DNA of 64,000 nt, taken from NCBI RefSeq assembly GCF_958298935.1, contig NC_084939.1, positions 21,503,501-21,567,500 on the forward strand, written 5' to 3'. The DNA is from Phragmites australis. Its lineage: Eukaryota; Streptophyta; Magnoliopsida; Poales; Poaceae. Both the position numbers and the translations under genes were made by a program. This document shows, one piece after another, positions 45,643-58,240 of this stretch; position 1 is the first letter of the stretch, and each line of letters begins with the position of its first letter. The notes beneath the pieces were generated by a model. That model was not told the DNA's origin and searched no databases. It saw only the letters and a program-made list of their open reading frames with translations.

Positions 45643-47575
45643 TTAGGTCTTCTTTAAAACCCAAACTGATTGGGACCTCTTCATATTGATGATGACTTCC
45701 TTAGATACCCAAATGAGTTGGTTCCACCTCCAATTTTTTCTCCCAATCATATGTGCAACTATCTTATCATTGTTCTTCTTCTTACGCTTTTCATGGTTAC
45801 TTTTGATCTTGATCTTGTAGTTGGGCTTTGTGTAGATATTAGAGGTCTTGTTGGAGAGGTTCATGATCTTTTTCTTCTTTTTGATCTCCTTCTTGACTTG
45901 CTTGAATTGGAAAAACTTGTAACCTTCTTGATGATATTTGAAGCATATCACGGTGGATCCCTCCGCAAGCTTCTTCACCATGATAGCATGGTTATATTGA
46001 GAAGGTTGGATATGGTTCTTGCTCTTTAATCTTGTCAAGTCCTTTTTGAGTTTTTGCCACTTCTTGCTTAAGCTCATCATTTTCTTATGCAATGAGATCA
46101 TCACATGTTTCTACAACAATATTGTTAACGCATATCTCATTACAAAGATGTGAGCTAGATAGATCAATTTAATCATCACAAGAAGTGCAAGCATCTACCT
46201 TAGAATTGAAATTAAATATAGAGGTAGATTACTCCAAATGGGTCTTAGATTGAGATTTAATACACTCAAATTTTGCTTTAAACTCTTCATGCTCTTTGTC
46301 TAGCAAATTGAATTTGCTCAATAATTATTCATAATTAGAAACAAAGGTAGCATGAATGACATCGAGGGTATTGACTTTCTTAAGTTACTTAGATTATTTC
46401 TTAAGAGCCCTTTGTTGCTCATTGATCAAATGACGGAGTTCATCATAGGAGTGAGAATCCCCATCGGATTCATTATCACTTACATCGCTATCCATACCTT
46501 TGGCTATAAAACACTTATGTGATGATGACAACTTGTGTGATGATGACCTTGAGGAAGAGCTTCTCTTGAAGGAGTGGGTGGCAAAGCTCTAATCACTTGA
46601 GATTGAATCTTCATCTTCACTCACCTATCTTCCCATGCTTGCAAATGCTTCCTCTTGTCTCCCTCTTGCTCTTGGTTTTCTTGTCTTTGATGTGATCAAT
46701 AGTTTTGACCAAATCTTTCACGGAGATTTGATGATCAATCTTTGCATTGATCTTCTTGATGTTTTTCTCCACTTGAGAGATGAGCTTGGTGACTTCAGGG
46801 TCTATTTCTTCATCACTTGATATGCTTTGCTCATCATCTTCATTACTCTCTTCTTCTTCATCTTCATCTCCATCATTTTCGTTTGAGCTTAACTCTTGCT
46901 CTTGCCTCCTCATCTTTGCCTTTATGTGTGGGCATGGTGCTTGCTTGTTTGTGAGAGTAAGATTCTTAGTGTCGGATGAGGAAGAGGCTTTCACCCCATG
47001 TTCATGGTCATCTCATGGGCGGTGATCTTTCCGAACACTTTACTTGGAGTCTTCTTGATGTCGTTGTTGTCGTAGATGATGGAGACTATCAACTTATACT
47101 TCGGAAAAGAGCTTGAAGTATTCTTCTCACCACTTAATCATCATCAATTTGCATCAAACCTAATCCATTGATCTTATTGATAAGAATATTCAAACATGAG
47201 TACATATTATTAGCAATTTAATGGGCAAATTGTTTGATGCTATTGAGCTTAGTAATAAGCATATGATATTTCTTATTATGCATATCCTTTGTGACTTCAT
47301 GTATTTCAACTAGACTATTCCAAATATAAAGTGCATTGGTAAGATAATAAACACGATTAAATACATCAACATTTAAAAATGATAAAAGAATAATCTTTGC
47401 CAATGCATCTAATTGCCTCTCCTTGTTGGTGATGTGAGATCACATCCCTTCCTCGGTGACCCTCCAAACATCTAAACTTTTAGCTTGCAAATAACAAGTC
47501 ATTAGAATTTTTCAATGGGGGAAATTAGTGTCGTCGAAATGAGGAGTGCTATGGGTATCCATCCCAACCCCAGAC
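45643..47575 (-). pseudogene. Degenerate Copia gag of the outer element
   Basis: Reading on the - strand from MSGVGMDTHSTPHFDD near 47575, the frame shows the UBN2-type gag pattern (LDALAKIILLSFLNVDVFNR, then YIWNSLVEIHEVTKD at about 47400-47218). An acidic linker follows (46994-46617), then a CCHC-knuckle remnant CFKYHQEGYKFFQF at about 46000, where two of the three Cys are lost. In-frame stops occur near the start (FPH*KILM, EGM*SH) and between segments. Gag would coat element RNA in the particle; this copy cannot make an intact one. Confidence 0.7.
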
Positions 47576-47614
47576 ATCATAACTCTAGGATGTTAAGCCT
47601 ATCAAGAGCACGAG

Positions 47615-47628
47615 ATTCTGATACCAAT
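47615..47628 (-). other. Primer-binding site of the outer Copia element
   Basis: On the - strand ATTGGTATCAGAAT follows the LTR end directly. It matches the initiator-methionine tRNA complement TGGTATCAGAGC apart from the last bases. Confidence 0.7.
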
Positions 47629-48679
47629 TGTGAGGAACGGTGATATCATAAGAGAGGGGTGGATTATGACACTTAGAAACTAAGAGCTCCAAAAACTTCA
47701 CAAAATAAATCAATCTCAATTTCTATCTAAATGTGCTCTAGATTTATCTAGTGTGCCTACTCTACCATTTAAGAGGATTGCAACCTACTCTAGCAAGGTA
47801 AATTGTAAGAAAGTAAATTCAGAAACGTAAATAAGGTAGAGAGACAAACTCGACACAATAAATTTTTATCCTGTGGTATCGATGGTATGAATACCACCCT
47901 TATTTCACATTGGAGCTCTACTAAGGATATGCTCCTAGTCGGCCGATCAATACTCTTGAGCCGGATGAGCGACCGAGCCACCGAAGCAAGATCTCGCCAC
48001 TAGCCTCTCTTCCTGTCACTTGCCGCTATGATCACTTCGGAGCTTGAGCCACCAAAGTATGAGTCTCCACGTCCCCGTACACATATCTTACCATCGCTCC
48101 ACTCCAAATCGGAGGGTCAACAAACTTGAGGCACCATGGCTCAAGATGTCGACGAGTCACCAAGACTCTAAGGTGTCGATGTACATCTCGGTACAAGCTA
48201 TGATCACTCCTTGATCCACTCTCTAGGCAGCCATCACCTAGCAACACTCTCTCTAGGCCTATATGCACTAATCACACATTAATCTTATACTTAATTGTCT
48301 TGAATGATCACTTTAAGCACTTTAGTGGCTTGGATGTCTTCTCAAGTGTGTATAAGCTTCCTCTAGACTCTAGAAGCATGCCACACCTTCAATTGACTGA
48401 GTAGAGGGGTATTTATAGCCTCAAACCCGTCAACTAGCTATTTTCCCACTGACTCAAAAAAGCTGTTAACACCGGATGATCCGGTGAGAACAGTAGTACT
48501 AACACAGATCGTTCGGTGAGTATAACCTCATAAACTAGTCGTTGGAACTCCACTCAATGCCTCTGTAAACATCGGACACTCTGTTGTACTTTCAAATCTG
48601 TCACCGGACCTTTCGGTGAGTTATCTTAAGTCATTCAAGCCTTAGCAACCTCTATATGTAAAATGCTCCAGTGCATTCT

Positions 48680-50261
48680 GAGAAATCAAATTGAAATGTG
48701 CCTTAGTTTATATGTAATGAGTGATTGACAAAGTTGTCGGTTTGGTTTGTCGAGTTTCGGATTGCGAGGGTTGTGCGGAGAGTCCGCAATTTTGTGGAGA
48801 GTCCACAAAATTCATCGGATAATATGAAGTTTTGAAGTGAACTGGGATGTGCGGAGAGTTCGCACATTTTCTCGGAGAGTCCGTATTTTTACGAAGTATC
48901 CGCTCTTTTCTTCAAAGAGTCCGCATATGGAGTTGGAGATATGGGTTTGCTTGTCTCATGGTGTGCATGTGATAGATGCAACTTGGCGGTCGACAGCAGG
49001 TGATCAGGGCCAAATGGGGTGCTTGGTGCCGGATGATCAGGGTGAGATGGAGTCAAGGGTGATCCTAGCGGTACATGTAGAGGTCAACCAAAGCATGTAA
49101 GATGAATGAAGATAGCATGTTGACAAAGTCAAGCGAAAGGGATGCCGTTCCAAGTGACAAGGTGGCCTGAGGGATCAGGAGCGGGAGAGACTTGCTGGCG
49201 GTCAGGATCACAAGACAGAGTACATGCATCGATATCAGAGCACTTGCTTAATGTGTAAGCAAGTGGCGTATCACGTTTTGAGAAACATGCAGAGGGTTTC
49301 TCGGTTTGGCCTCAAAATAGTGGGAGGACTGGAGGAGTACGTAGCACCATCACGAAGCTTGCATCAAGGCGAAGCTAAGTCGTGAAGACACTGTGGTCGT
49401 CTGATGAATGATGAAAAAAATCGATCAAAATATCCTCGTTGGTAGGTAAGAGTGTACTACATGAGAGGGGTCTTTTGGAAAAAAGCTAGAAAACTTAGGG
49501 GTCGAGTTTTCTAGGCCTATAAATAGAGGGTTAGGGCTAGAGAGAGCCTGGAACCAGTCATTTGAGTCCCTTATGCTACCCATATGAGAGTATTGTGCTA
49601 GGGTTTTAGAGGATAGGAAGATGAATGCTTAGCCTATGTGACAGATGAGAGTTTTGAGAGGAAAATCTTTATAATCCACCTAAAATAGGACTGAACTTTA
49701 TGAGTAATAAAGTTTATTTTGTTACATATGTTTAAATTCTCCTCCTTCTAGTTTCCCTCTCTTGGTTCCCTTGCCTTGTGTGCAAGTTTTTCCTTTTCGG
49801 TGTTGATTTTCATTTTTCTTTTTGAGCTAAAATTTTAACACCTTGGGAGGTTGTTCTTCATGATACTAAAGGCATAAAATTCACCTACACATACATATGT
49901 GATAGAATCTTAAATTTCCTTACATTTAGACCATCATCTTGAAGATCTTCTTCACCTGGTGTTCATCTCTTGATCCTTGAATGATCTTTTCTCAAGATTC
50001 AACCTTTGTGTGGGGATGAGTTATGAATTGGTTTGCTGTGAAACCTAGTGTTCGATTCCAACCATGAGACCCATCTTATGTTGAATCTTCAAGTGGTTTT
50101 TGATTTTTCTCGGAAACTCCAGACTCTCCGGTCCCATCTCCGAAGTCTCCGGACTTTCTAGGTAGGTACAGTTTTTTTGCTGCATATTTGTATTGCGTTA
50201 TGTTGTGCTTCTCTTTTAGAGTTGCATTGGGTGATCGAATATGAGAAGGCCATCAATTTCG
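48680..50261 (+). repeat. 5' LTR (truncated at its 3' end) of the inner Copia element
   Basis: Contains repeated GGAGAGTCCGCA-type blocks at about 48775-48930 and a TATAAATAGAGGG TATA-like box at about 49518 that fits an LTR promoter. Near-identical blocks are in the 3' LTR (55435-55590; TATAAATAAAGGG at about 56271). Confidence 0.85.
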
Positions 50262-53200
50262 CAAGAAGAAACCCACACCACAACCTAAGATGAGAGAGCC
50301 TGTGAGAGAGTTCCGACTGACCAACAGTCGAGTTCCTGAGAGATGTTACTACTGCACCTACTACCAGAGAGAGGGTCACTTGGTTGGGTTTTGCTTTCGC
50401 TATAGGAGAGATGAGCGACGTGAATGGGAATGGAGCACCTGGGACATGTACTGCCCCTCTATTAGTGTACATGTGCTTTTTCTTTGCTTCCACTCATGAG
50501 TCCCTTGCGCTTTTCAGTCTCTTCCTTGAGGTGTTGCCCGGCGTGGATTTTACCATGACTCATATGGTTTTGGTTCACATGTGAGAGGCTTTGAGTCACA
50601 ACGCTTTGGCAAACCACATTTTCCTCGTCGTGGTTCTCACCCCCAGTGTGCTAGTATTGATCTGTATTCAACTACTTTCACTACTTCAGGACGGATGACC
50701 CAGTATTGGATTCCCAAGAGATTTATATCTAATCCTAGTACTAAGCCATCCACCTACTACTATTCTCATATATGTGTGGTAGGTCGAGGCCTGGAGAATA
50801 AGTGGCTTCTCAACTCCGGTTGTTCGTGCCATATGACCGGAGATGCATCATGGTTCTCCAGCCTCACCCTGATACATCACTTTCGAGGATGATCGGAAAG
50901 GAAGGGTAAAAGCCAAATGTATGATAAGGGTGAATGAGAGTTTCACTCTCAAGGATATGGATTTGGTAGAGCATTTAGGATACAATCTTTTCTCCGTATA
51001 TCAGTTGCTAGATGAGGACTTGGAAGTGCGTTTCAAACGTGATATTTCTCGAGTTCTTGATTCTTTTGGTGCCTTGATTTGCAAGATTTCTAGAGTTGGG
51101 AGAGTTTTTGAAGCTGATTTTTCTAAGTCTCTTGGTTTTTCATTTTTTTGATTGCTCAACCTTCTTCTGAGCTTTGGATGTGGCATAGGAGACCAGGGTA
51201 CATAAGCTTTGATTTGCTTACTCGTTTGAGTTCCCTAGGCTTGATCCGAGGATTGCCCAAGATCAAGTTTAAAAAGAATCTTATTTGTTCTCATTGTCGG
51301 TATGGAAAGATGGTTGTTGCCTCCCACCCACCAATCAATCTGGTGATGACTGAACGGCTGGAAGAACTTCTATATATGGATACTGTTGGTCTTTCTCGGG
51401 TTCGTTCGGCGGGTGGGAAGTGGTATGTTATTGTTATTATTGATGATTTCTCTCGCCACTTTTGGGTCTTCTTTCTTGTGAGCAAGGATGAAATATTTTC
51501 ACACTTTCGGAGCTTAGCTTAAGATTATTCAAGGAACTCCCTAGTGCATGAAAGCAATTCGCAATGATAATGACACCGAGTTCAAGAACTATCTCTTTAA
51601 TGCTTTCTATCTTGATTATGGCATTGGGCATTAATTTTCTGCCCCACACGTTCCTCAGTAGAATGGAGTTGTTTAGAGGAAAAATCGCACTTTGGTGGAG
51701 ATGGCTTGGACGATGCTCGATGAGCATTGGACTCCTAGGAGGTTTTAGGCTGAGGCCATTAGCACAGCATGCTACATCTCCAATCGGATTTTCTTACGCT
51801 CGATCTTAAATTTGACTTCTTATAAATTGCGCTTTTGGAGGAAGCCGAAGGTTTCACATTTGAGAGTTTCGGTTATCGTTGCATCCTAAAGCGTGGCAAT
51901 ATTGACAAGTTTGAGTCGCGTTCTTTCGATGGTATTTTATTGGGGTATTATCTTCATGGTCATTCTTACAGGGTCCTTAATCTTGATACTAACACTATCA
52001 TGGAGTCCTGTGATGTGACCTTTGATGAATCAATCCCCCTGTGCTAGTTCTGTCTTTGAGTGTGCAGATGATCAGGAGATGAGCGAGAGCATCTTTGTAG
52101 ATGGCGACCTTCTAGCTATCGGTGAGGACAAGGATGATCCACTACTTCGCTCGACCACACCTACTTTAGAGCTGGTATCTACTTCTTCTACTCTAGCAGA
52201 GGGTCCTGCAGCGTCTACTTCCACTTTAGTTGCTCTCGAGCCTGCACCAGCACAGGTTGAGGGGGAGTTGACCTCTAGGAGCGAGGCCGCTCAATACATT
52301 CAGTGGCGACACCATCCACATATGATGATCGAAGATCATGATGAGAGGGTAACGAGGTCCAAGACTATTTCTCATGCTCATTTTATTAATTCTGCACTCG
52401 TTGCTTCTTTTGAACCACATGATGTTAGACATGCTTTAAGTGATTCGAGTTGGGTCAATACCATGCATGAAGAGCTTGAAAACTTTGTGAGAAACCAAGT
52501 TTAGGTCCTTGCAGAGCCACCTCTAATGTTCACACCATAGGAACCAAATGGGTTTCAAAAACAAACAGTGGGAGGATGGATCTGTAATGAGAAACAAGGC
52601 TAGACTAATGGCTCAGGGTTTCACTCAGGTTGAGGGGATAGACTTTGGAGAGACCTTTGCATCCGTAGCTAGGAAAGAAGCCATTAGGATTCTTCTTGCA
52701 TTCGCGACATCCAAAGATTTCAAGTTATATCAAATGGATGTCAAGAGTGCTTTCCTAAATAGTTTTATTCAGGAAGCGATATATGTTAGGCAACCCCTAG
52801 GCTTTGAGCACCCTAAATACCCATATAGAGTTTACAAGCTTAGAAAGACTTTGTATAGGCTTAAGCAGGTATGTGGAGCTTGGTATGATATGCTTAGGTC
52901 TTTCTTGCTAGAGCATAGGTATATGATGGGGTCAGCTGATAAAATTTTGTTCACTCTTAGGCATGACATTGATTTCTTACTTGTTCATATATATGTGGAT
53001 GATATCATTTTTGGTGACTCTTCTCATACACTTATGGCCAAGTTTGCAGAAACTATGAGCAGTGAGTTCGAGATGTTGATGATGGGCAAGCTCAACTTCT
53101 TCCTTGGGCCGCAAATCAAGCAATGCAAGCAAGGTACATTCGTCCACCAGACGAAGTACACCAAGGATTTGCTGAAGAAATTCGACATGAGTGATGCGAA

Positions 53201-53885
53201 GCCCTTGGTGACACCGATGGCTATCTCAATCGTGCTTGATCCAAATGAAAATAGCGAGGAGGTGGACCAGCGGGAGTACAGGAGTATGATTGGCTCTCTT
53301 TTATACTTGACAGCGATAAGACCTGACATCCATTTTGCTGTTTGCTTGTGTGCTCGCTTGCAGGCTTCACTGAGGACGTCTCTCCGCCAAGAGGTGAAAC
53401 ACATTCTGAGGTATCTCAAGAACACTCTCAAGCATGGGCTTTGGTTTTTTACTTCCTCTTCACTTTCTTTTTGAGGGTTTTCGGATGCGGATTTTGCTAG
53501 TTGTAGAATTGATAGGAAAAGTACCGCTAGTACTTGGCATTTCTTGGGTACTTTTCTTGTATTGGTCTTCTCGCAAGTATTCTAGCATTGCACAGTCTAA
53601 TGCTGAAGCTAAATATGTAGCTGCTGCTAGCTGTTGCTCACAGATTTTGTGGATGATTGCTACTTTGAGGGATTTTGAGTTGAATCTTAGGAGTGTGCTA
53701 CTTTTGTGTGACAACACCAGTGCCATAAGCTTAACCAATTACCAAGTTTAACACTTCAGAACCAAACACATAGATGTAAGATTCCACTTTCTAAGAGACT
53801 ACAATGAGAAGGGAAACATTGAGTTGAGCTATATAGATACCCAATGCCAGCTAACTGATATATTCACCAAGCCTCTGATGCTACA
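50262..53885 (+). pseudogene. Copia gag-pol remnant (zinc knuckle, protease, integrase, RT, RNase H)
   Basis: Parts appear in Copia order. The gag knuckle CTYYQREGHLVGFC is at about 50355, with one Cys replaced by Tyr. The protease LLNSGCSCHMTG is at about 50806, with the catalytic Asp of the usual LLDSG replaced by Asn. The pre-integrase region (WMWHRRPGYISFDLL) and integrase core (MDTVGLSRVRSAGGKWYVIV to DDFSRHFWVFF, DNDTEF) run from about 51170 to 51830 with stops and frameshifts. The reverse transcriptase frame 52548-53474 is open for 308 aa and holds YVDDIIFG (YVDD at 52992-53003). RNase H (53475-53885) has IAQSNAEAKYVAAASCCSQI, LLCDNTSAISLTN and a final DIFTKPL. The many breaks rule out an active polyprotein. 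Confidence 0.88.
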
Positions 53886-55345
53886 ATATTTGTCTATTTG
53901 AGAGAGAGTGCTTGGTATGTGCCATCCCTATGGCATTATGTGAGGAAGAGTTGTCCTTTGTACATATTATATCTTACTTTTGTTGTATTTGCATTACATT
54001 TCATTATATAAGATAATCATACTAGTTGAATTTTGATTTGTATATCTTTAGCATTTTCGATTGCTAGACTTGAATTTGGACTAAGTTGAGTAGTCGTGTG
54101 GAGCAATACTTTAATCTTAGGCTCTTTTTGATGTTTTGACATAATATATTTCAAGCAAGCTTGCTTTCTTTAAGATAAAATTTGATAATTTTATGAATCA
54201 TGTAGGCTATGAAATGCTACATTCTTGATTACCATGTTCATAATTGTTTAGGCTTACTCAATGTTTGTGTTAAGGCTAGTTTTATGAATATCTTGCTCTA
54301 TGCCATCTTGGTTCAAGACAGTGGATTGAGGAACATTGCGCTATATTTTTTGTCTTTGTTAAATATTTAGCTCATGATAGAACCTTAGAGGAACATGTGT
54401 TTCTTGTATCATAAAGGTACTACTTCACTTGATCTTGTGACTATCTTTATAATTTGTGCGAATTGAATAATCATGAAAAATCAAGTCTCTTGTGCTAAAA
54501 TAGGGTCCAATACGGTTGTCTTGAAGCCTCAAGGTGTTTACGTAGCCAGTCGTGCGAAATTTTGCTTGGATAATAGGAAACTTGAGGATAAAATAAAATT
54601 CAAACAAATATGCCTAATTGTTTAATTCTTTTTAATCACTTGATCAATCTAAGTCTTGGTTTCATGTGTGAGTATTTGCAAAGCCTACTATCATAAATAC
54701 TTGTTTGCCTAGTTTGAGGTTGAAATTAGCTAGTTCCTAATGCTTGGATTCCCTCAACATGAGTGGATGCTTATGTGGTGGTCACTTTGAAAATGATTCG
54801 GCTATGTAAAATTAAATGCGCCAACAAATTCATTAGGTTTAGCTTGTCAAGCTTTATGTTCTTGTGTCACTGTCTCTTTTTAGCCTCTATGGGATTGTGA
54901 GCTCTACGCTCTACTTTCTGGAGCCCTTTGACATTTCTAGCTCTAGTAAATGCTTTGTGGTATACTTGTAAAAGCTCATTTATGATTGCATATTTATAAT
55001 ATTTTATCCTTGATATTTGTATTGCCAAAGGGGAGAGCATATGCATAAAGATGAGAATATGAATAAATATGCTTCAAAGGAAGAGAAATGACAATATTTA
55101 CAACAAACCTTAAAGAAAAATGAAAAATATGCATTCACCAAGAGGGAGCATTTGTTTTTGAGTTTTTCTTGCTCTTTTGAGGTTTTGGCTTGTCTTTGCC
55201 TCTCTTCGGTCTTTTGCAGTCATTCTTATGCCAAGTGACATGTTTTGCTCTTTTTCGAGTTTTGGTCACTTGGATGTGCGTCATCTCTTCAAACCCAAAT
55301 CTTTGTGCTTCGAGGTGTTGTCAATGCACTCATTAATGGGGAGAT
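53886..55345. other. Non-coding spacer between pol and 3' LTR of the inner Copia element
   Basis: AT-rich, no reading frame above 80 codons. SIRE-lineage elements often have a long region here, sometimes with an env-like ORF; none is recognisable in this copy. Confidence 0.55.
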
Positions 55346-56693
55346 TGAGAAACCAAGTTAAATTGTATCTTGATTTATATGTAATGGATGATTGACAAGG
55401 TTATCGATTTGGTTTGCTGAGTTTCAGATTGCCTGGATTGTGCAGAGAGTCCGCACTTTTATGGAGAGTCCGCAAAATTCTTCAGATAGTCTGCAGTTTT
55501 GAAGTGAACTGGGATGTATAGAGAGTCCACACATTTAGTCAGAGAGTTCGCATTTTTGCAGAGTGTCCGCTCTTTTCTTCAAAGAGTCTGCAGTTGAGCA
55601 GAATTTGAATTTCAGTTGGAATGTGCTCTGAGTTGATTTGAGTTTTTGATTGAGAATTTTGATTATGGACTAACTGTAGATGGAGTTGGAGATATGTGTT
55701 TGCTTATATCATGGTGTGCAGATGATGGATGTAACTTAACAGTCGACGGCTGGTGATCAGGGCCAAGTGGGGTGCTTGGTGCTGGACGATCAAGGAGGCC
55801 GGGCGGAGTCAAGGGTGATCTTAGTGGTACATGTGGAGGTCAAGCAAAGCATGAAAGATAGATGAAGACGATGTGTTGACAAAGTAAAGCGAAATGGATA
55901 CCGTGGAAGTGACAAGATGGCATGAGGGATCGGGAGAGAGAGACTTGCAGGCGGTCAGGATCGCAAGACGAAGTGCACACGTCGACGGCAGAGCACTTGC
56001 TTAATGTGTAAGCAAGTGACGTATCATGCTTTGAGAAGCGTGCAGAAGGGTTTCGCGATTTGGTGTCAAAATCATGGGAGGACTAGAAGAGCACGTGGCA
56101 CCATCGTGAAGCTTGTGTCAAGGTGAAGCTAAGTCGTGAAGGTGCCCCGGCCGTCCGATGAATGAAGAAGAAAATTGACTAAAATATCCTCGGTGGTAGG
56201 TAGAAGTGTACTACATGAGAGAGGTATTTTTGAAAAAAGTAAGAAACTTAGGGGTTAAGTTTTTTAGGCCTATAAATAAAGGGTTAGGGCTAGAGAGAGG
56301 CTGAAACTAGCCATTTGAGCCACTTATGCCACCCATATGTGATAGGGTCTTAAATTCCCTTACCTTTAGACTATGAAATCTAGTGTTCGATTCCAACCAT
56401 GAGACCCACCTTTTATTGAATCCTCAAGTTTGGTTTTGATTTTTCTCGGAAACTCCGGACTCTCCGATCCCATCTTCGGACTCTCTGGAAACTCCGGACT
56501 CCCCGATCCCATCTCTAGAGTCTTCGGACTTTCTGGGTAGGTGCAGTTTTTCCGCTGCGTATTTGTATTGTGTTCTGTTGTGATTCTCTTTTTGAGGTAC
56601 GTTGGGTGATCAAATAGGATAAGGCCATCAATTTCGTAGTAAATTTATTAAGGTGCTTATTCACCCCCTATAATCGCCACTCTTGATCCTACA
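55346..56693 (+). repeat. 3' LTR of the inner Copia element
   Basis: 1348 bp with TG...CA ends. It lacks an internal block present in the 5' LTR but keeps the complete right end (TTATTAAGGTGCTTATTCACC to GATCCTACA). It also carries a local duplication of CTCCGGACTC(T/C)CCGATCCCATC (about 56456 and 56490). Confidence 0.85.
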
Positions 56694-58240
56694 CATTCAT
56701 CTTTAGAGCACCAGACTTTCCAATGGGTTGTTCTTCATTCTTCACCACTTACAGCCACCTCTGCAAAAAATGCTCCAGTGCTGTGATCCAATGTGCACAA
56801 ACGAAGCACCAGACCATCTGGTGGGTTGACCTTCAGTCTTATGTATTTGTATTTTTCTCTGCAGAAAATACTACGGTGTTACACAGTGTAGATCACCGAA
56901 CTATCCGGTGAGGTCCTCAGCTTTCTCCAACTTTATCAAAAACACTCAGGTGGTCTCATGTCCTATTCAGCAGACCATCCAATGAGGCTATCAGCCTCTG
57001 GATACAATGCTCCAATGAACACAAACTCCTTTATATCGGACCATCTGGTGATGCAAATCTTTCTGAAACTTTTTTAATTCAATCAAATTTTGTTTTAGCT
57101 ATGGTGGCTTTTTGATGTTTTGTATCTATGAGACCTACTAACGTATATTCTTGACAAAAATATTAATTCCAATGACTATGTTGTTATTAATTACCAAAAT
57201 CACAATCATAATCTAATAGGATCATTTTCTCTACACGGTACCAAGGCAAAGAGGTTGAACAACGAGGATAGATAATAAAAATAGATAAATTATTTAAAAT
57301 AAAAAATTTAAATTAGATGAGAGTAAAATAGAGAAAGAGATGATATAAGAATAACTCATATTTTATACCGTAGATATTAGTACAACAAGTCTGGCTTGCT
57401 CTTGCTGATGTCGTACCACATCCGTTAGCCTCGAGCCACTCCTACGCATGTGACACGCCCCCTACCCGCCCCCGTACACAAAAAAGATGCAAGCCCACGC
57501 CCCCAGCAAGCTAATCATGGCCCAAGTCATTTGAGAGAACCCGAGTTTTTTTATTTTTATATTTTTCTGAGTTAAAATTTAAATAAATAGATTCCCGATG
57601 AAGATATTTGCAAAACTAGGCGCCTGCAGCCCTCTCAGGGGGCTACAGCCCTCTGGGAGGGCGGTTACGGTTCCTAACCGCCTCTCAGAGGGTGGCAAGA
57701 GGGCTAACCGCCCTCTCATGGGGCGGTTAGGCTCTGAGGGGGCGGTTAGGGGCATTTTTTCCTCTAAAAATATTTTTTTTTTCCATTTTATCCTCTAAAA
57801 ATGTATTATTTTTGTAATTAAAGAAATAAAAAAGGAAGGGGTGTAAGGAAATTAAGAAATTAAATTTGGAGTAGGTTATGTAATAACGGGAGAAAAAAAA
57901 TCATTAATAGTAGTTGCAGCATTTTACGTGGGTATGGGGTGTGAACGAGGATAAACATAGTATTAAACATAGGGTGAAAACATTACAATACACTGTAACC
58001 GTGATGACACGATGAGAAAACTAAGACCTACTTATTAGTGCGCCGATCCTAATCATAATATGCCTTAGGGAGGGAAAGTATGTCGGGTTACATTAGGTAC
58101 TCTCTACTGCGTGCATCTAGGATACTTTCCCTTTCGGAGGGCATCGGGACCTGCCGCCTTAGCACGGCAGGCTCTCTCCCGCTTCCTTTCCCTCTCAGCC
58201 TCTCGAGCCTGAGCCACGGTACGGTCGTGCGCCGCCTTCC

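Larger units (their letters stand above)
48680..56693 (+). mobile_element. SIRE/Maximus-like Copia element inserted in the outer element's LTR
   Basis: 8014 bp starting TGAGAAATCAA and ending GATCCTACA, flanked by the perfect 5-bp duplication CATTC (48675-48679, 56694-56698). The 5' LTR is 48680 to about 50261 and the 3' LTR 55346-56693; TGGGGAGAT precedes the 3' LTR. The 5' LTR stops at AAGGCCATCAATTTCG and continues directly into the gag zinc-knuckle region, so the last ~60 bp of the LTR, the primer site and most of gag are deleted. The 3' LTR lacks about 300 bp or more present in the 5' copy (around 49590-49980). Lineage is inferred from the pol order and from motifs such as ENKWLL-SGCS-HMTGDASWF. 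Confidence 0.9.
41239..57235 (-). mobile_element. Gag-only Copia-type LTR element (outer element of the nest)
   Basis: The 3' LTR is 41239-42841. The 5' LTR is 47629-48679 plus 56699-57235, split by a younger element; the lengths agree (1603 against about 1588 bp). On the - strand the LTR starts TGTAGCG (GTGGGAGAT, purine-rich, just before it) and ends GTTCCTCACA. The next bases are ATTGGTATCAGAATC, matching the initiator-Met primer site of Copia elements. CGGT borders both outer ends (an imperfect target duplication). Between the LTRs only degenerate gag is found (47575-45643), plus a Gypsy fragment at 42988-44970. No pol motif is visible, so it is non-autonomous or deleted. Confidence 0.8.
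47629..57235 (-). repeat. 5' LTR of the outer Copia element, split in two
   Basis: The two parts are 47629-48679 and 56699-57235. At the break the ancestral sequence read TGCTCCAGTGCATTCATCTTTAG, as in the other LTR (TGCTCCGGTGCATTCATCTTCAG at about 42290). CATTC is duplicated around the inserted element. Confidence 0.85.
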
